In this document: positions 45,378 to 54,399 of the stretch, in pieces
How the letters are laid out: every line of letters begins with the position of its first letter
Numbering within the stretch: position 1 is the first letter of the stretch
NCBI RefSeq assembly: GCF_039729195.1
Contig: NZ_CP155796.1
Coordinates: 1,054,001-1,118,000 of the forward strand
Reading direction: 5' to 3'
DNA length: 64,000 bases
Origin: Mycobacterium sp. DL
GTDB taxonomy: Bacteria > Actinomycetota > Actinomycetes > Mycobacteriales > Mycobacteriaceae
Program-made: the position numbers and the translations under genes
The notes under the pieces: model-generated
Databases searched by the model: none
What the model saw: the letters and a program-made list of their open reading frames with translations, nothing else
Told to the model about the DNA's origin: nothing

Positions 45378-46079
45378 CTAGCTGAGGGTGAATTCTGTTG
45401 CCAGGCCGTCGATCCCGGCGCGGATGGCGTTCAGCGCCCCTTCGCGGGCCTTGAGCTTGGTGGCCAGATGCGCGCCGGCGTTCAGCGTCGTCGCCGCCTC
45501 CTGGGCCACCTGCTGGGCGCGTGCGAGCACCTGGTCGGCTTCGACGATCTCGTCGAGCCAGCCGGCGGCGATCGCCTCGTCCCCCACGAACGTCGACGCC
45601 AGGGCGGTGCCACGCTGGAACGCCGCCGGCGTCAGCCGCATCCGCATGATCTCGATGGCCGAGATCGGGATGGTCATGCCGATCGCCACCTCGATGGCCT
45701 GGCACCGTGATTTCGGCGCACCCACCCGGTGGTCGGCGGAGAGCAGCAGGAACGATCCCATCGCGATCGCGGGGCCGGTCGCGGCGATGATCACCGGCAC
45801 CGGGAACGTCAGCGTCCGCACCGACAGTTCGAAGCCGCCGGCGAGCATCCCGAGTGCGGCGGCGGCATCCCCGGAGGAGAACACCGCCAGATCGAACCCG
45901 CCGCTGAACACCCGTGAATTACCCGCGAGGACGACCGCTTTGGCCGCGTCGGCCTCGGCCCGGTCCAGCGCCTCGTTGATCGCGCCTTGCATCGCAGGCC
46001 CCAGCACGTTGACCTTGCCGTCATCGAGGGTGATGGTGGCCACGGAATCCGTGAGTTCGTAGGAAACGGTGCTGGTCAT
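45378..46079 (-). CDS. echA3: Enoyl-CoA hydratase/isomerase family protein (EchA3-like)
   Basis: The 233-residue protein has the crotonase fold: VLAGNSRVFSGGFDLAVFSS, FPVPVIIAATGPAIAMGSFLLLSADHRVG and AIEVAIGMTIPISAIEIMRMRLTPAAFQRG. The oxyanion-hole residues are present, but the glutamates of classic enoyl-CoA hydratase are not evident at the usual sites (GPAIAMG where Gly-Ala-Gly/Glu pairs occur), so the reaction may be isomerase, thioesterase-like or other. Gene order (before the Rv0633c-like, Rv0634c-like, tRNA block) supports correspondence to M. tuberculosis echA3. It is convergent to nothing nearby and follows the DUF2235 gene. Confidence 0.75.
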   Translation of the reverse strand: MTSTVSYELTDSVATITLDDGKVNVLGPAMQGAINEALDRAEADAAKAVVLAGNSRVFSGGFDLAVFSSGDAAAALGMLAGGFELSVRTLTFPVPVIIAATGPAIAMGSFLLLSADHRVGAPKSRCQAIEVAIGMTIPISAIEIMRMRLTPAAFQRGTALASTFVGDEAIAAGWLDEIVEADQVLARAQQVAQEAATTLNAGAHLATKLKAREGALNAIRAGIDGLATEFTLS

Positions 46080-46172
46080 GGGTCCTCCTGTCGCGCCGGG
46101 TCAGGCGGATCGAACCTAACAGCGTCGCCGCACCCCTCACCCAGCCGGGTTTGGCTTCGCGCACCGGGCTTC

Positions 46173-47195
46173 TCAGGAGGCGGCCGCCAGCATCGGCGTC
46201 GACGGCGCCGACGCCAGGCGTTCGGAGCGGGCCTCCCACTCCGTGTCCGCCCAGTGGATGCGGGCGGGAAGCCGCCGCCAGTACGACGGATGCACCCGCA
46301 GATAGCCCTCGACACTGGAGTGCACCGCCGCATCTGGTGGAACTCTGCGCAGTGCCACCGGGTGCGCGCTGCCGGCAAGGGCGTCGACGGCGCAGGGTGC
46401 CGGCCGGTCCGACGGCGTCAGCACGGCACCGGCGGCCACAGCGCCGTCGAGGACCCAGTCCAGGGCGATGTCCGACAGCGCGGCGCACGCCCCCCGGCCG
46501 CCGACGACATCACGGTGGCTGCCACGAAACCAGACCTCCTCGACACCGCCGGCCGCAGGGCAGAGGGATTGCGCTGCGAACGGCCCGTAGCCGCCGTCGA
46601 TGGCGACGGCGTGACGCGCGACGGCGACGTTGGTGAGCGGTTCAGGCCGGTCGGGGGGTGGCACTCCCGGCACCCCGATGGTGTCCCACAGGCCCAGGAA
46701 GTCGACGTCGACCGCGATGTCGCCGCGCCCGACGAGCTGTGCCACCAACGTTCCGAGGCGCTGCCAGTCCGATGCGGTGCGGCGGGTCCGTGGCATGGCG
46801 CACGTCGACAACACGTACTGCGTGAAGTCTGTGGCGGGCCACCCTCCGACATCGGGTCCTCGCAGGACTCCGACCGTGCCCAGCAGCCGGGTGAGTGCTC
46901 GCGCGCAGGAGGCGCCGCGGCCTCCGCCGAACAGGAAGAGCCGATCGCCGGGCACCCAGCGCTGGACGACGAACTCGTAGGCCTCGATCACCGACGTTCG
47001 GGCGACGTCGAGCGCCGCGGACGGCCGCCGTCGGACGGCGAAGTGATACCGGTCGGGCGACTGAGGGCCCGCGGGCGACCAGACGATCTGGTTGTCGTCA
47101 GAGCGCATCAGCGCGCGCAGAGCCGATGTGTTGGTGACCTCCGACGGCCGGGAGCGGTCGCGGGAGTGGTCGAAAAACAGCGCGATGTTCTTCAC
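46173..47195 (-). CDS. DUF2235-family alpha/beta hydrolase-like protein lacking the nucleophile
   Basis: This 340-residue protein matches DUF2235 (T6SS effector / phospholipase-like fold) by order: KNIALFFDHSRD at the start (the family usually has FFDGT), FLFGGGRGASCARAL at 88-101 where the family has GxSRGA, DFLGLWDTIGVPG, and WFRGSHRDVVGGRG near the C-terminus. The nucleophile serine position is Gly91. The Asp-containing FLGLWDTIG and the His segment remain. It is therefore probably inactive as a hydrolase or uses a different chemistry. The ATG 47195 is followed by a sequence that fits the family start. No signal peptide is seen. Confidence 0.7.
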   Translation of the reverse strand: MKNIALFFDHSRDRSRPSEVTNTSALRALMRSDDNQIVWSPAGPQSPDRYHFAVRRRPSAALDVARTSVIEAYEFVVQRWVPGDRLFLFGGGRGASCARALTRLLGTVGVLRGPDVGGWPATDFTQYVLSTCAMPRTRRTASDWQRLGTLVAQLVGRGDIAVDVDFLGLWDTIGVPGVPPPDRPEPLTNVAVARHAVAIDGGYGPFAAQSLCPAAGGVEEVWFRGSHRDVVGGRGACAALSDIALDWVLDGAVAAGAVLTPSDRPAPCAVDALAGSAHPVALRRVPPDAAVHSSVEGYLRVHPSYWRRLPARIHWADTEWEARSERLASAPSTPMLAAAS

Positions 47196-47343
47196 GAAGA
47201 CCCCCGACGTGAGTGGGTGAGAGCGCTGTCTGACGAGTTTGCCAGAATCGTGGTGCGGTGTCTTCGCTTTGCCGTCGGTTTTCGGAATTCTGCGGCGATT
47301 ACTTGCAATCGGCAGCTGTCGTCCACGCGGCCGACAGCATTAG

Positions 47344-48168
47344 CTAGGAGAGCGGCACCTCGACGCCGGGGCTGATCGGGTCCGCGTGCAACTCGATGGA
47401 CTCGGGTGTGGTCCCCGTCGGCACGTCGAACGCGACCGAGACGTCCGCCTGATCCCCTGGGTTCAGCTCGGCGAGCGCCCCGCCGGTGTAGAACGTCGCC
47501 TCGTCATCGATCGAGTACACCGTGCCACCCGCGTTGAGCTTCTGGAACGTCCCGAGGAACGTCGCCGGCGCATCGCTGACGTTGGTCACCGTCATGTGAA
47601 CGACGATGTACTCGCCCGCGGCGGTCTTCTCGACCGGAACGTCGGCGGAGGCGACGGTCGATCCGACCTCGGTGCCGTGCACCGTGAACGCCAGGGCTCC
47701 GTCGACGACATCGCCGGTCTCGGCCTGCGGTGGTGCCGCCGTGGTCGCCTCGGCGGAGGTTTCGGGCGGTCCGTCACCCCAGCCGCCGCCCTCGCTGGTG
47801 GTCGTCGGCGCGGTCTCGGACGTCGTCGGATCATCGGTGGCATCGATGCTCACCGAACCGTCGTCGGCGAAGAACGCCGCGTAGACCGCGACCGCGACCA
47901 GCACCGCCAACAGGGCCGCGCACACCGACAGGTAACGGACGAGCAGCCGTCGGTGGTCTCCGTCGCCGGCCGGCGCTTCCTCGGGGGCGCGGTGAGCGCC
48001 GGCATGGTCGGGTTCCGCAGCCGCAGCCGTGGGCGGGAGAGGTGGGGGTGGGGGAGGCTGCGGTGCAGGGGCGCGGTGTTCGGTCCACGCGTGGCCGTCC
48101 CAGTACCGCTGGCCACCGGATCCGTCGGGGTCGGAATACCACCCTGCGGGCGTTTGCGGTGTTGTCAT
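47344..48168 (-). CDS. DUF2510/DUF4352-type membrane protein
   Basis: The 274-residue protein starts with the DUF2510 motif AGWYSDPDGSGGQRYWDGHAWTEH, then a proline-rich linker ([11 protein letters not shown]), one transmembrane helix (RYLSVCAALLAVLVAVAVYAAFF, about 78-100), a Thr/Ser/Glu-rich spacer and a C-terminal DUF4352-like beta-sandwich (FTVHGTEVGSTVASADVPVEKTAAGEYIVVHMTVTNVSDAPATF). It is thus an Nin-Cout protein with an extracytoplasmic Ig-like domain. Its place between echA3-like and MBL hydrolase genes matches Rv0633c by order. Function unknown. Confidence 0.65.
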   Translation of the reverse strand: MTTPQTPAGWYSDPDGSGGQRYWDGHAWTEHRAPAPQPPPPPPLPPTAAAAEPDHAGAHRAPEEAPAGDGDHRRLLVRYLSVCAALLAVLVAVAVYAAFFADDGSVSIDATDDPTTSETAPTTTSEGGGWGDGPPETSAEATTAAPPQAETGDVVDGALAFTVHGTEVGSTVASADVPVEKTAAGEYIVVHMTVTNVSDAPATFLGTFQKLNAGGTVYSIDDEATFYTGGALAELNPGDQADVSVAFDVPTGTTPESIELHADPISPGVEVPLS

Positions 48169-48265
48169 CGCGGTGCGTCCTCCGTTGAGCGCCCGCGGGG
48201 CCGAGCACCGGCCGATTATCCCATGACCTGCGCGTTGGTCGAGGAAAACCGGGGTAGCCGGGTGG

Positions 48266-48982
48266 TCAGCCGCCCATCAGCATGCGCCACTGGTCCAGAT
48301 TGCTCGCGCGGTAGACGTAGTTGGTGTGCCGGACGTCGGACAACGACGCGCTCGGCTCCGCCGAGTACCAGTGCCCGGGGAAGACCGTCGGATCGCCGGG
48401 CAGCTGTGCCAGCGCCTGCAGGCTGTGGAACATCTCGTCGACGTTGCCGCCGGGGAAGTCGGTGCGCCCGCACCCTTCGAGGAACAGAGTGTCACCGGCG
48501 ACGAGGCGGCCGTCGAGCAGAAAACACTGGCTGCCGGGGGTGTGGCCGGGGGTGTGGAGCAGTTCGATCTCGATGTCGCCGACGCTGACCCTGTCGCCGT
48601 GCTGATGAGACGTCAGCTCGCTGGGTGCGATTCCGGTGACACGCGAAACCCATTCCGCCTCATGGGTGTTGACGTGCACCGGCACGCTGGCGCGGTCCAG
48701 CAGTTCGGCCAGTCCCTTGAGTTCGAACCCCATCATCGAACCGCCGATGTGATCGGGGTGATGATGGGTGACCAGCACACCCGACAGATGCATGCCGTCG
48801 GCCTCGAGCGCGTCGACCAGGTCCCGGGCCGCGTAAGCGGGGTCCACCACCACGGTGTCGCCGGTCTGCCGGTCTCCGATGAGGTAGGCGAAGTTGCGCA
48901 TCTGCTGGGCGATCATGTCGTCGGCCGCGAAGTCGCGGCCCGCGAGCAGCTGCTTGAAGTAGAGGCGGTCTGAATCGGCCAT
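48266..48982 (-). CDS. Metallo-beta-lactamase-fold hydrolase (glyoxalase II-like)
   Basis: The 238-residue protein has the HxHxDH zinc motif in VTHHHPDHIGGS, further ligands in HTPGHTPGSQCF, and LVAGDTLFLEGCGRTDFPGGN followed by PGHWYSAEPS. This is the glyoxalase-II / MBL-fold hydrolase layout, and the place equals Rv0634c in M. tuberculosis. It probably hydrolyses a thioester such as S-lactoylmycothiol or another substrate (inference). The start ATG 48982 is used because the longer frame adds unconserved residues. It is monocistronic upstream of the tRNA genes, on the other strand. Confidence 0.85.
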   Translation of the reverse strand: MADSDRLYFKQLLAGRDFAADDMIAQQMRNFAYLIGDRQTGDTVVVDPAYAARDLVDALEADGMHLSGVLVTHHHPDHIGGSMMGFELKGLAELLDRASVPVHVNTHEAEWVSRVTGIAPSELTSHQHGDRVSVGDIEIELLHTPGHTPGSQCFLLDGRLVAGDTLFLEGCGRTDFPGGNVDEMFHSLQALAQLPGDPTVFPGHWYSAEPSASLSDVRHTNYVYRASNLDQWRMLMGG

Positions 48983-49140
48983 GACGGTCAGCGTATGCAC
49001 TCGGTAAGGTGGAGACCGCGCTCAGGGTCGTCCGCGGTCCAGCAGTGACCAGCGGTTTGGCGCCGCAATCGGTGAGAATGTACCCTCTTTAAGGCCCATC
49101 GCTCGGCGATGGACCTCAGATCCAAAAGCAAGGTAGCAGC

Positions 49141-49213
49141 GCCCCCTTAGCTCAGTCGGTAGAGCGTTTCCATGGTAAGGAAAAGGTCAACGGTTCGATT
49201 CCGTTAGGGGGCT
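49141..49213 (+). tRNA. thrT: tRNA-Thr (GGT anticodon)
   Basis: The cloverleaf has a 7-bp acceptor stem GCCCCCT/AGGGGGC, D-arm GCTC-GAGC and T-arm AACGG-TTCGATT-CCGTT. The anticodon loop ATGGTAA gives GGT, reading ACC/ACU threonine codons. Confidence 0.93.
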
Positions 49214-49252
49214 CGGTGGTTCGGGAGCGGTACGCCGGCCCGTGCCCATCGG

Positions 49253-49326
49253 GGCGGTGTAGCTCAGCTGGTTAGAGCGCACGACTCATAATCGTGAGGT
49301 CGGGGGATCGAGTCCCCCCACCGCTA
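49253..49326 (+). tRNA. metT: tRNA-Met (CAT anticodon)
   Basis: Acceptor stem GGCGGTG/CACCGCT with a terminal G-T pair, D-arm GCTC-GAGC, anticodon loop CTCATAA with CAT, T-arm GGGGG-ATCGAGT-CCCCC. Features of elongator tRNA-Met rather than initiator: no C1-A72 mismatch and no GGG/CCC anticodon-stem block. Confidence 0.9.
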
Positions 49327-49377
49327 CAAGCACGACGTGGAAGACCGAGTTCGTAGATTTAGGAAGAGGCACCTGAC

Positions 49378-49545
49378 GTGGCGTCCAGTACAGACGTACG
49401 GCCGAAGATCACTTTGGCATGCGAGGTGTGCAAGCACCGTAACTACATCACCAAGAAGAACCGTCGCAACGATCCCGACCGGCTCGAGATCAAGAAGTTC
49501 TGCCCGAACTGCGGCAAGCACCAGGCTCACAAAGAGTCGCGCTGA
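49378..49545 (+). CDS. rpmG: 50S ribosomal protein L33 (zinc-binding type)
   Basis: The 55-residue protein reads [18 protein letters not shown]...[15 protein letters not shown] and has two CxxC pairs (CEVC and CPNC) that bind zinc, so it is the C+ form (RpmG2 type) of L33. A GTG start at 49378 is preceded by AGGAAGAGG. It is placed between tRNA-Met and hadA, as in other mycobacteria. Confidence 0.93.
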   Translation: MASSTDVRPKITLACEVCKHRNYITKKNRRNDPDRLEIKKFCPNCGKHQAHKESR

Positions 49546-49612
49546 GCGATCCGACGCGGGCCGAGTGCGTCGATTCACGGTTATTCAGGTTGACTAGGTA
49601 GGTTCAACACTC

Positions 49613-50092
49613 GTGTCGTTCTTGGACGGTTATGTCGGGTCGCACTTTCGCTACCCGGACCACTACGTGGTCGGCCGCGAGAAGATCCGCGAGTACGCCG
49701 TCGCCGTCAAGAACGAGGACGCGGCGTTCTTCGACGAGAAGGCCGCCGCCGAACTCGGCTACGACGCGCTGCTGGCGCCGCTGACGTTCATCTCGGTGTT
49801 CGGTTACCAGGCGCAGGTCGCGATGTTCGACGCGGTCGGCATCGCCATCTCCGACGCGCAGATCGTCCAGGTCGATCAGATAGTCAAGTTCGCCAAGCCC
49901 ATCAAGGCCGGCGACAGGCTGTACTGCGACGTGTGGATCGACTCGCTGCGCAAGGCGCACGGCACCGACATCATTGTCACCAAGAACATCGTCAGCACCG
50001 AGAACGGCGACGTGGTCCAGGAGACCTACACCACCCTTGCGGGACGTAGCGAAGAAGACGGAGAGAGTGGCTTCAGCGATGGCACTGCGTGA
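49613..50092 (+). CDS. hadA: (3R)-hydroxyacyl-ACP dehydratase subunit HadA
   Basis: The 159-residue protein has the FAS1-like/MaoC-N fold of HadA: FRYPDHYVVGREKIREYAVAV, APLTFISVFGYQA and IVQVDQIVKFAKPIKAGDRLYCDV. In the FAS-II system HadA-HadB and HadB-HadC dimers dehydrate 3-hydroxyacyl-AcpM during mycolic acid elongation; HadA itself does not carry the catalytic hot-dog residues. A GTG start is used. The coding end overlaps hadB by 14 bases, and hadC follows after 12 bases, so the three form one operon. Confidence 0.93.
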   Translation: MSFLDGYVGSHFRYPDHYVVGREKIREYAVAVKNEDAAFFDEKAAAELGYDALLAPLTFISVFGYQAQVAMFDAVGIAISDAQIVQVDQIVKFAKPIKAGDRLYCDVWIDSLRKAHGTDIIVTKNIVSTENGDVVQETYTTLAGRSEEDGESGFSDGTA

Positions 50093-50507
50093 GTTCAGTT
50101 CGGTCAAGGTCGGCGATCAGCTCCCCGAGAAGACCATCCCCCTGACCAGGGCTGACCTGGTCAACTACGCCGGGGTGTCCGGTGACCTCAACCCGATCCA
50201 CTGGGACGACGAGATCGCCAAGCAGGTCGGCCTGGACACCGCGATCGCGCACGGCATGCTCACGATGGGTCTCGGCGGCGGATACGTCACGTCGTGGGTG
50301 GGCGACCCCGGCGCCGTCACCGAGTACAACGTGCGGTTCACGGCGGTGGTGCCGGTGCCCAACGACGGCAAGGGCGCTGAGATCGTCTTCAACGGTCGCG
50401 TGAAATCCGTTGATACGGAGAAGAAGTCGGTCACCATAGCGTTGAGCGCGACCTCCGGTGGAAAGAAGATATTCGGCCGCGCCGTCGCGATCGCGACGCT
50501 GGCCTAG
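50079..50507 (+). CDS. hadB: (3R)-hydroxyacyl-ACP dehydratase catalytic subunit HadB
   Basis: The 142-residue hot-dog protein has the R-hydratase active site YAGVSGDLNPIHWDDEIAKQVGLDTAIAHGML, with the catalytic Asp and His in DLNPIH. It pairs with HadA or HadC to remove water from the growing mero-mycolate chain and is needed in both dimers. The start overlaps the hadA end by 14 bases; an in-frame ATG 50079 is used. The known thiacetazone and isoxyl targets are in this enzyme set. Confidence 0.95.
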   Translation: MALREFSSVKVGDQLPEKTIPLTRADLVNYAGVSGDLNPIHWDDEIAKQVGLDTAIAHGMLTMGLGGGYVTSWVGDPGAVTEYNVRFTAVVPVPNDGKGAEIVFNGRVKSVDTEKKSVTIALSATSGGKKIFGRAVAIATLA

Positions 50508-50519
50508 GCGGCTTCGACC

Positions 50520-51029
50520 ATGGCTCTCAAGATGGACATCCGCGGGGTGGTCTGGCAATACCCCGACACCTACGTCGTCGGCCGCGAACAGGTGCGTCAG
50601 TACGCGAAAGCGGTCAAGGCCCTCGACCCGGCCTCACATGACGAGGATGCCGCCACCGAACTCGGGCACAGCAGCATCGTCGCTCCGCCGACCTTCATGG
50701 CGATCTTCGCGGTGATGATCCAGAACCACTTCTTCCAGCACAACGACATCGGCATGGAAACCATGCAGATCGTCCAGGTCGACCAGAAGTTCCTGTTCCA
50801 CAATCCGATCAAGGCCGGCGACGAACTGACGGGCACGCTGTACGTCCAGACGGTCGACGAGCGCTTCGGCGCCGACATCGTCACCACGCGCAACGTGGTC
50901 GCCCGCCCGGACGGCGAGGTCGTGATGGAGTCGTACACCACGCTGATGGGGCACGAGGGTGACAACTCGATCTCGGTGAAGTGGGATCCGGAGATCGGCC
51001 AGGTCGTCCGTACCGCCACGGTCGAATAA
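50520..51029 (+). CDS. hadC: (3R)-hydroxyacyl-ACP dehydratase subunit HadC
   Basis: The 169-residue protein is a HadA paralogue: VWQYPDTYVVGREQVRQYAKAV, APPTFMAIFAVMI and QIVQVDQKFLFHNPIKAGDELTGTLYV. It pairs with HadB to dehydrate longer acyl chains in FAS-II. It lies 12 bases after hadB. The DPASHDEDAA segment is the substrate-entry loop region in this family (family knowledge). Start ATG 50520. Confidence 0.93.
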   Translation: MALKMDIRGVVWQYPDTYVVGREQVRQYAKAVKALDPASHDEDAATELGHSSIVAPPTFMAIFAVMIQNHFFQHNDIGMETMQIVQVDQKFLFHNPIKAGDELTGTLYVQTVDERFGADIVTTRNVVARPDGEVVMESYTTLMGHEGDNSISVKWDPEIGQVVRTATVE

Positions 51030-51180
51030 CCCGCCTGTGGCGTGGCCCCGGATTAGTAACTCCGCCGGGGTGAAGGCTACAATCGGTCCTCGGGGTTTTC
51101 CCAGTTGAGCGCGCTGTCCGTCGGCTTTGATCGATCGAACGGAGAGCGCGCGAATTGTGTGGGCCTCTGACCCGCTATGA

Positions 51181-51253
<73 letters not shown>

Positions 51254-51319
51254 CAACTGAATACTCGACAAGTGTGGACACTGGAAGGTGACCACACAGG
51301 AAACAACGAAAGGCATGCG

Positions 51320-52616
<1,297 letters not shown>

Positions 52617-52658
52617 CCGGCACTCGTGCCCACGTAAAGAAAAGGAACACCACAGAGC

Positions 52659-53090
52659 ATGGCCCCGAAGAAGAAAAAGGTCGTCGGGCTGATCAAGCTG
52701 CAGATCCAGGCCGGGCAGGCCAACCCCGCCCCGCCGGTTGGTCCCGCGCTCGGTCAGCACGGCGTCAACATCATGGAATTCTGCAAGGCGTACAACGCCG
52801 CGACCGAGTCGCAGCGTGGCAACGTCATCCCCGTGGAGATCTCGGTCTACGAAGACCGCACCTTCACGTTTGCGCTGAAGACCCCGCCCGCGGCGAAGCT
52901 GCTGCTCAAGGCGGCAGGCGTGGCGAAGGGCTCCGGCGAGCCGCACAAGACCAAGGTCGCCAAGGTGTCCTGGGATCAGGTGCGCGAGATCGCCGAGACC
53001 AAGAAGGAAGACCTGAACGCCAACGACATCGATCAGGCCGCCAAGATCATCGCCGGGACCGCCCGGTCGATGGGGATCACCGTCGAATAA
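52659..53090 (+). CDS. rplK: 50S ribosomal protein L11
   Basis: The 143-residue protein starts [49 protein letters not shown], the fully conserved L11 N-terminal domain. The C-terminal RNA-binding domain ends [17 protein letters not shown]. It forms the GTPase-associated centre and the thiostrepton site with 23S rRNA. AAAAGGA before ATG 52659 is the ribosome site. Confidence 0.97.
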   Translation: MAPKKKKVVGLIKLQIQAGQANPAPPVGPALGQHGVNIMEFCKAYNAATESQRGNVIPVEISVYEDRTFTFALKTPPAAKLLLKAAGVAKGSGEPHKTKVAKVSWDQVREIAETKKEDLNANDIDQAAKIIAGTARSMGITVE

Positions 53091-53109
53091 TTCGGCGTGA
53101 TCCACCGTT

Positions 53110-53164
53110 GAGACTGCACTGAGGGCGACAAAGTCCGAGTGTGGACCGCCGTGAGCGCAGTCTC
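53110..53164. repeat. Imperfect inverted repeat in the rplK-rplA spacer
   Basis: GAGACTGC (53110-53117) pairs with GCAGTCTC (53157-53164), and the pairing extends imperfectly inward (GGCG). It lies in the 141-base spacer between rplK and rplA. It could be an RNA structure in the transcript or another copy of an intergenic hairpin family. Confidence 0.55.
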
Positions 53165-53231
53165 GACTCAATGATCCCGTGGGAGGGCCAGCTGCGGCCC
53201 GCTAACCACAACTTCTGAACAGGAGATACCA

Positions 53232-53939
53232 ATGAGCAAGAACAGCAAGGCATACCGCGAGGCCGCCGAGAAGATCGACCGCGAGCACCTGTACACGCCC
53301 CTGGAGGCTGCGAAGCTGGCCAAGGAGACGTCGTCGAAGAAGCAGGATTCGACCGTCGAGGTGGCGATCCGTCTCGGTGTTGATCCGCGTAAGGCCGATC
53401 AGATGGTGCGCGGCACCGTGAACCTGCCGCACGGCACCGGTAAGACCGCTCGTGTGGCGGTGTTCGCTGTCGGTGACAAGGCCGAGGCCGCCGAAGCCGC
53501 GGGCGCTGACATCGTCGGCAGCGACGACCTGATCGAGAAGATCCAGGGCGGTTTCCTGGACTTCGACGCCGCGATCGCGACGCCGGACCAGATGGCCAAA
53601 GTCGGTCGTATCGCCCGCATCCTCGGCCCGCGTGGCCTGATGCCGAACCCGAAGACCGGCACCGTCACCCCGGATGTGGCCAAGGCCGTGGCGGACATCA
53701 AGGGCGGCAAGATCAACTTCCGCGTCGACAAGCAGGCCAATCTGCACTTCGTGATCGGCAAGGCGTCATTCGACGAGAAGTCGCTGGTCGAGAACTACGG
53801 TGCCGCGCTCGACGAGATCCTGCGCGCCAAGCCGTCGTCGTCGAAGGGGCGCTACCTGAAGAAGGTCGTCGTCTCGACCACCACCGGACCGGGTATCGCG
53901 GTGGACCCGGCGGTGACCCGGAACTTCGGCGAGGAGTAG
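53232..53939 (+). CDS. rplA: 50S ribosomal protein L1
   Basis: The 235-residue protein is L1: [51 protein letters not shown], then [37 protein letters not shown]. It binds the 23S rRNA stalk and, in many bacteria, its own mRNA. ACAGGAGATACC precedes ATG 53232. A rho-independent terminator follows its stop by 19 bases, closing the secE-nusG-rplK-rplA region. Confidence 0.97.
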   Translation: MSKNSKAYREAAEKIDREHLYTPLEAAKLAKETSSKKQDSTVEVAIRLGVDPRKADQMVRGTVNLPHGTGKTARVAVFAVGDKAEAAEAAGADIVGSDDLIEKIQGGFLDFDAAIATPDQMAKVGRIARILGPRGLMPNPKTGTVTPDVAKAVADIKGGKINFRVDKQANLHFVIGKASFDEKSLVENYGAALDEILRAKPSSSKGRYLKKVVVSTTTGPGIAVDPAVTRNFGEE

Positions 53940-53958
53940 GCCGCCAGATACAGACAAG

Positions 53959-53991
53959 AATCCCCGCACCCATCGGTGCGGGGATTTTTGT
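53959..53991 (+). terminator. Rho-independent terminator after rplA
   Basis: The perfect 12-base arms at 53959-53970 and 53975-53986 (AATCCCCGCACC) flank a 4-base loop and are followed by TTTTTGTG. It is the clearest T-tract terminator in the window. The rest of 53940-54399 holds no convincing gene; its 87-codon open frame (53976-54239) has no ribosome site or homology. Confidence 0.9.
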
Positions 53992-54399
53992 GTCCTGAAA
54001 AGTTTTTGGAGCGCTCCTCGGTCACCGCATACGTCCGGTTCGGCCGATGCCACCGCCCCCCACGAACGGTGGTTCTGCCTCAACCCGGAAGTTCGACGCC
54101 GCGTCCCCCATCTGACTTCGATGTGGTGGCCGAGAAGCACTCCGGCAGCAACATAACACCCGCCGGGTCTGTTGGCGGTCTCATCGGAGAAAATTCTGGG
54201 CGAAAGCGTTGTGCGGACCGGTTTCCGCCGGATTTCTGACCCCAGTCCGATGTGCTCGCCCCCGATCTGCCGCGCGGCTGCGCAAACTCATTGCTTTTGA
54301 TGGCAAACACTTCTGCTGAGCCGCCGCCGGCGATTTTCTGCCACGACGAGTTTGCTGGTTTGCCGGTCTGCAGATGGCGGGATATGTGATCGTGGGCGC

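Noticed and set aside
53976..54239. 87-codon frame after rplA
   Set aside because: Begins inside the rplA terminator, has no ribosome site and no family similarity.
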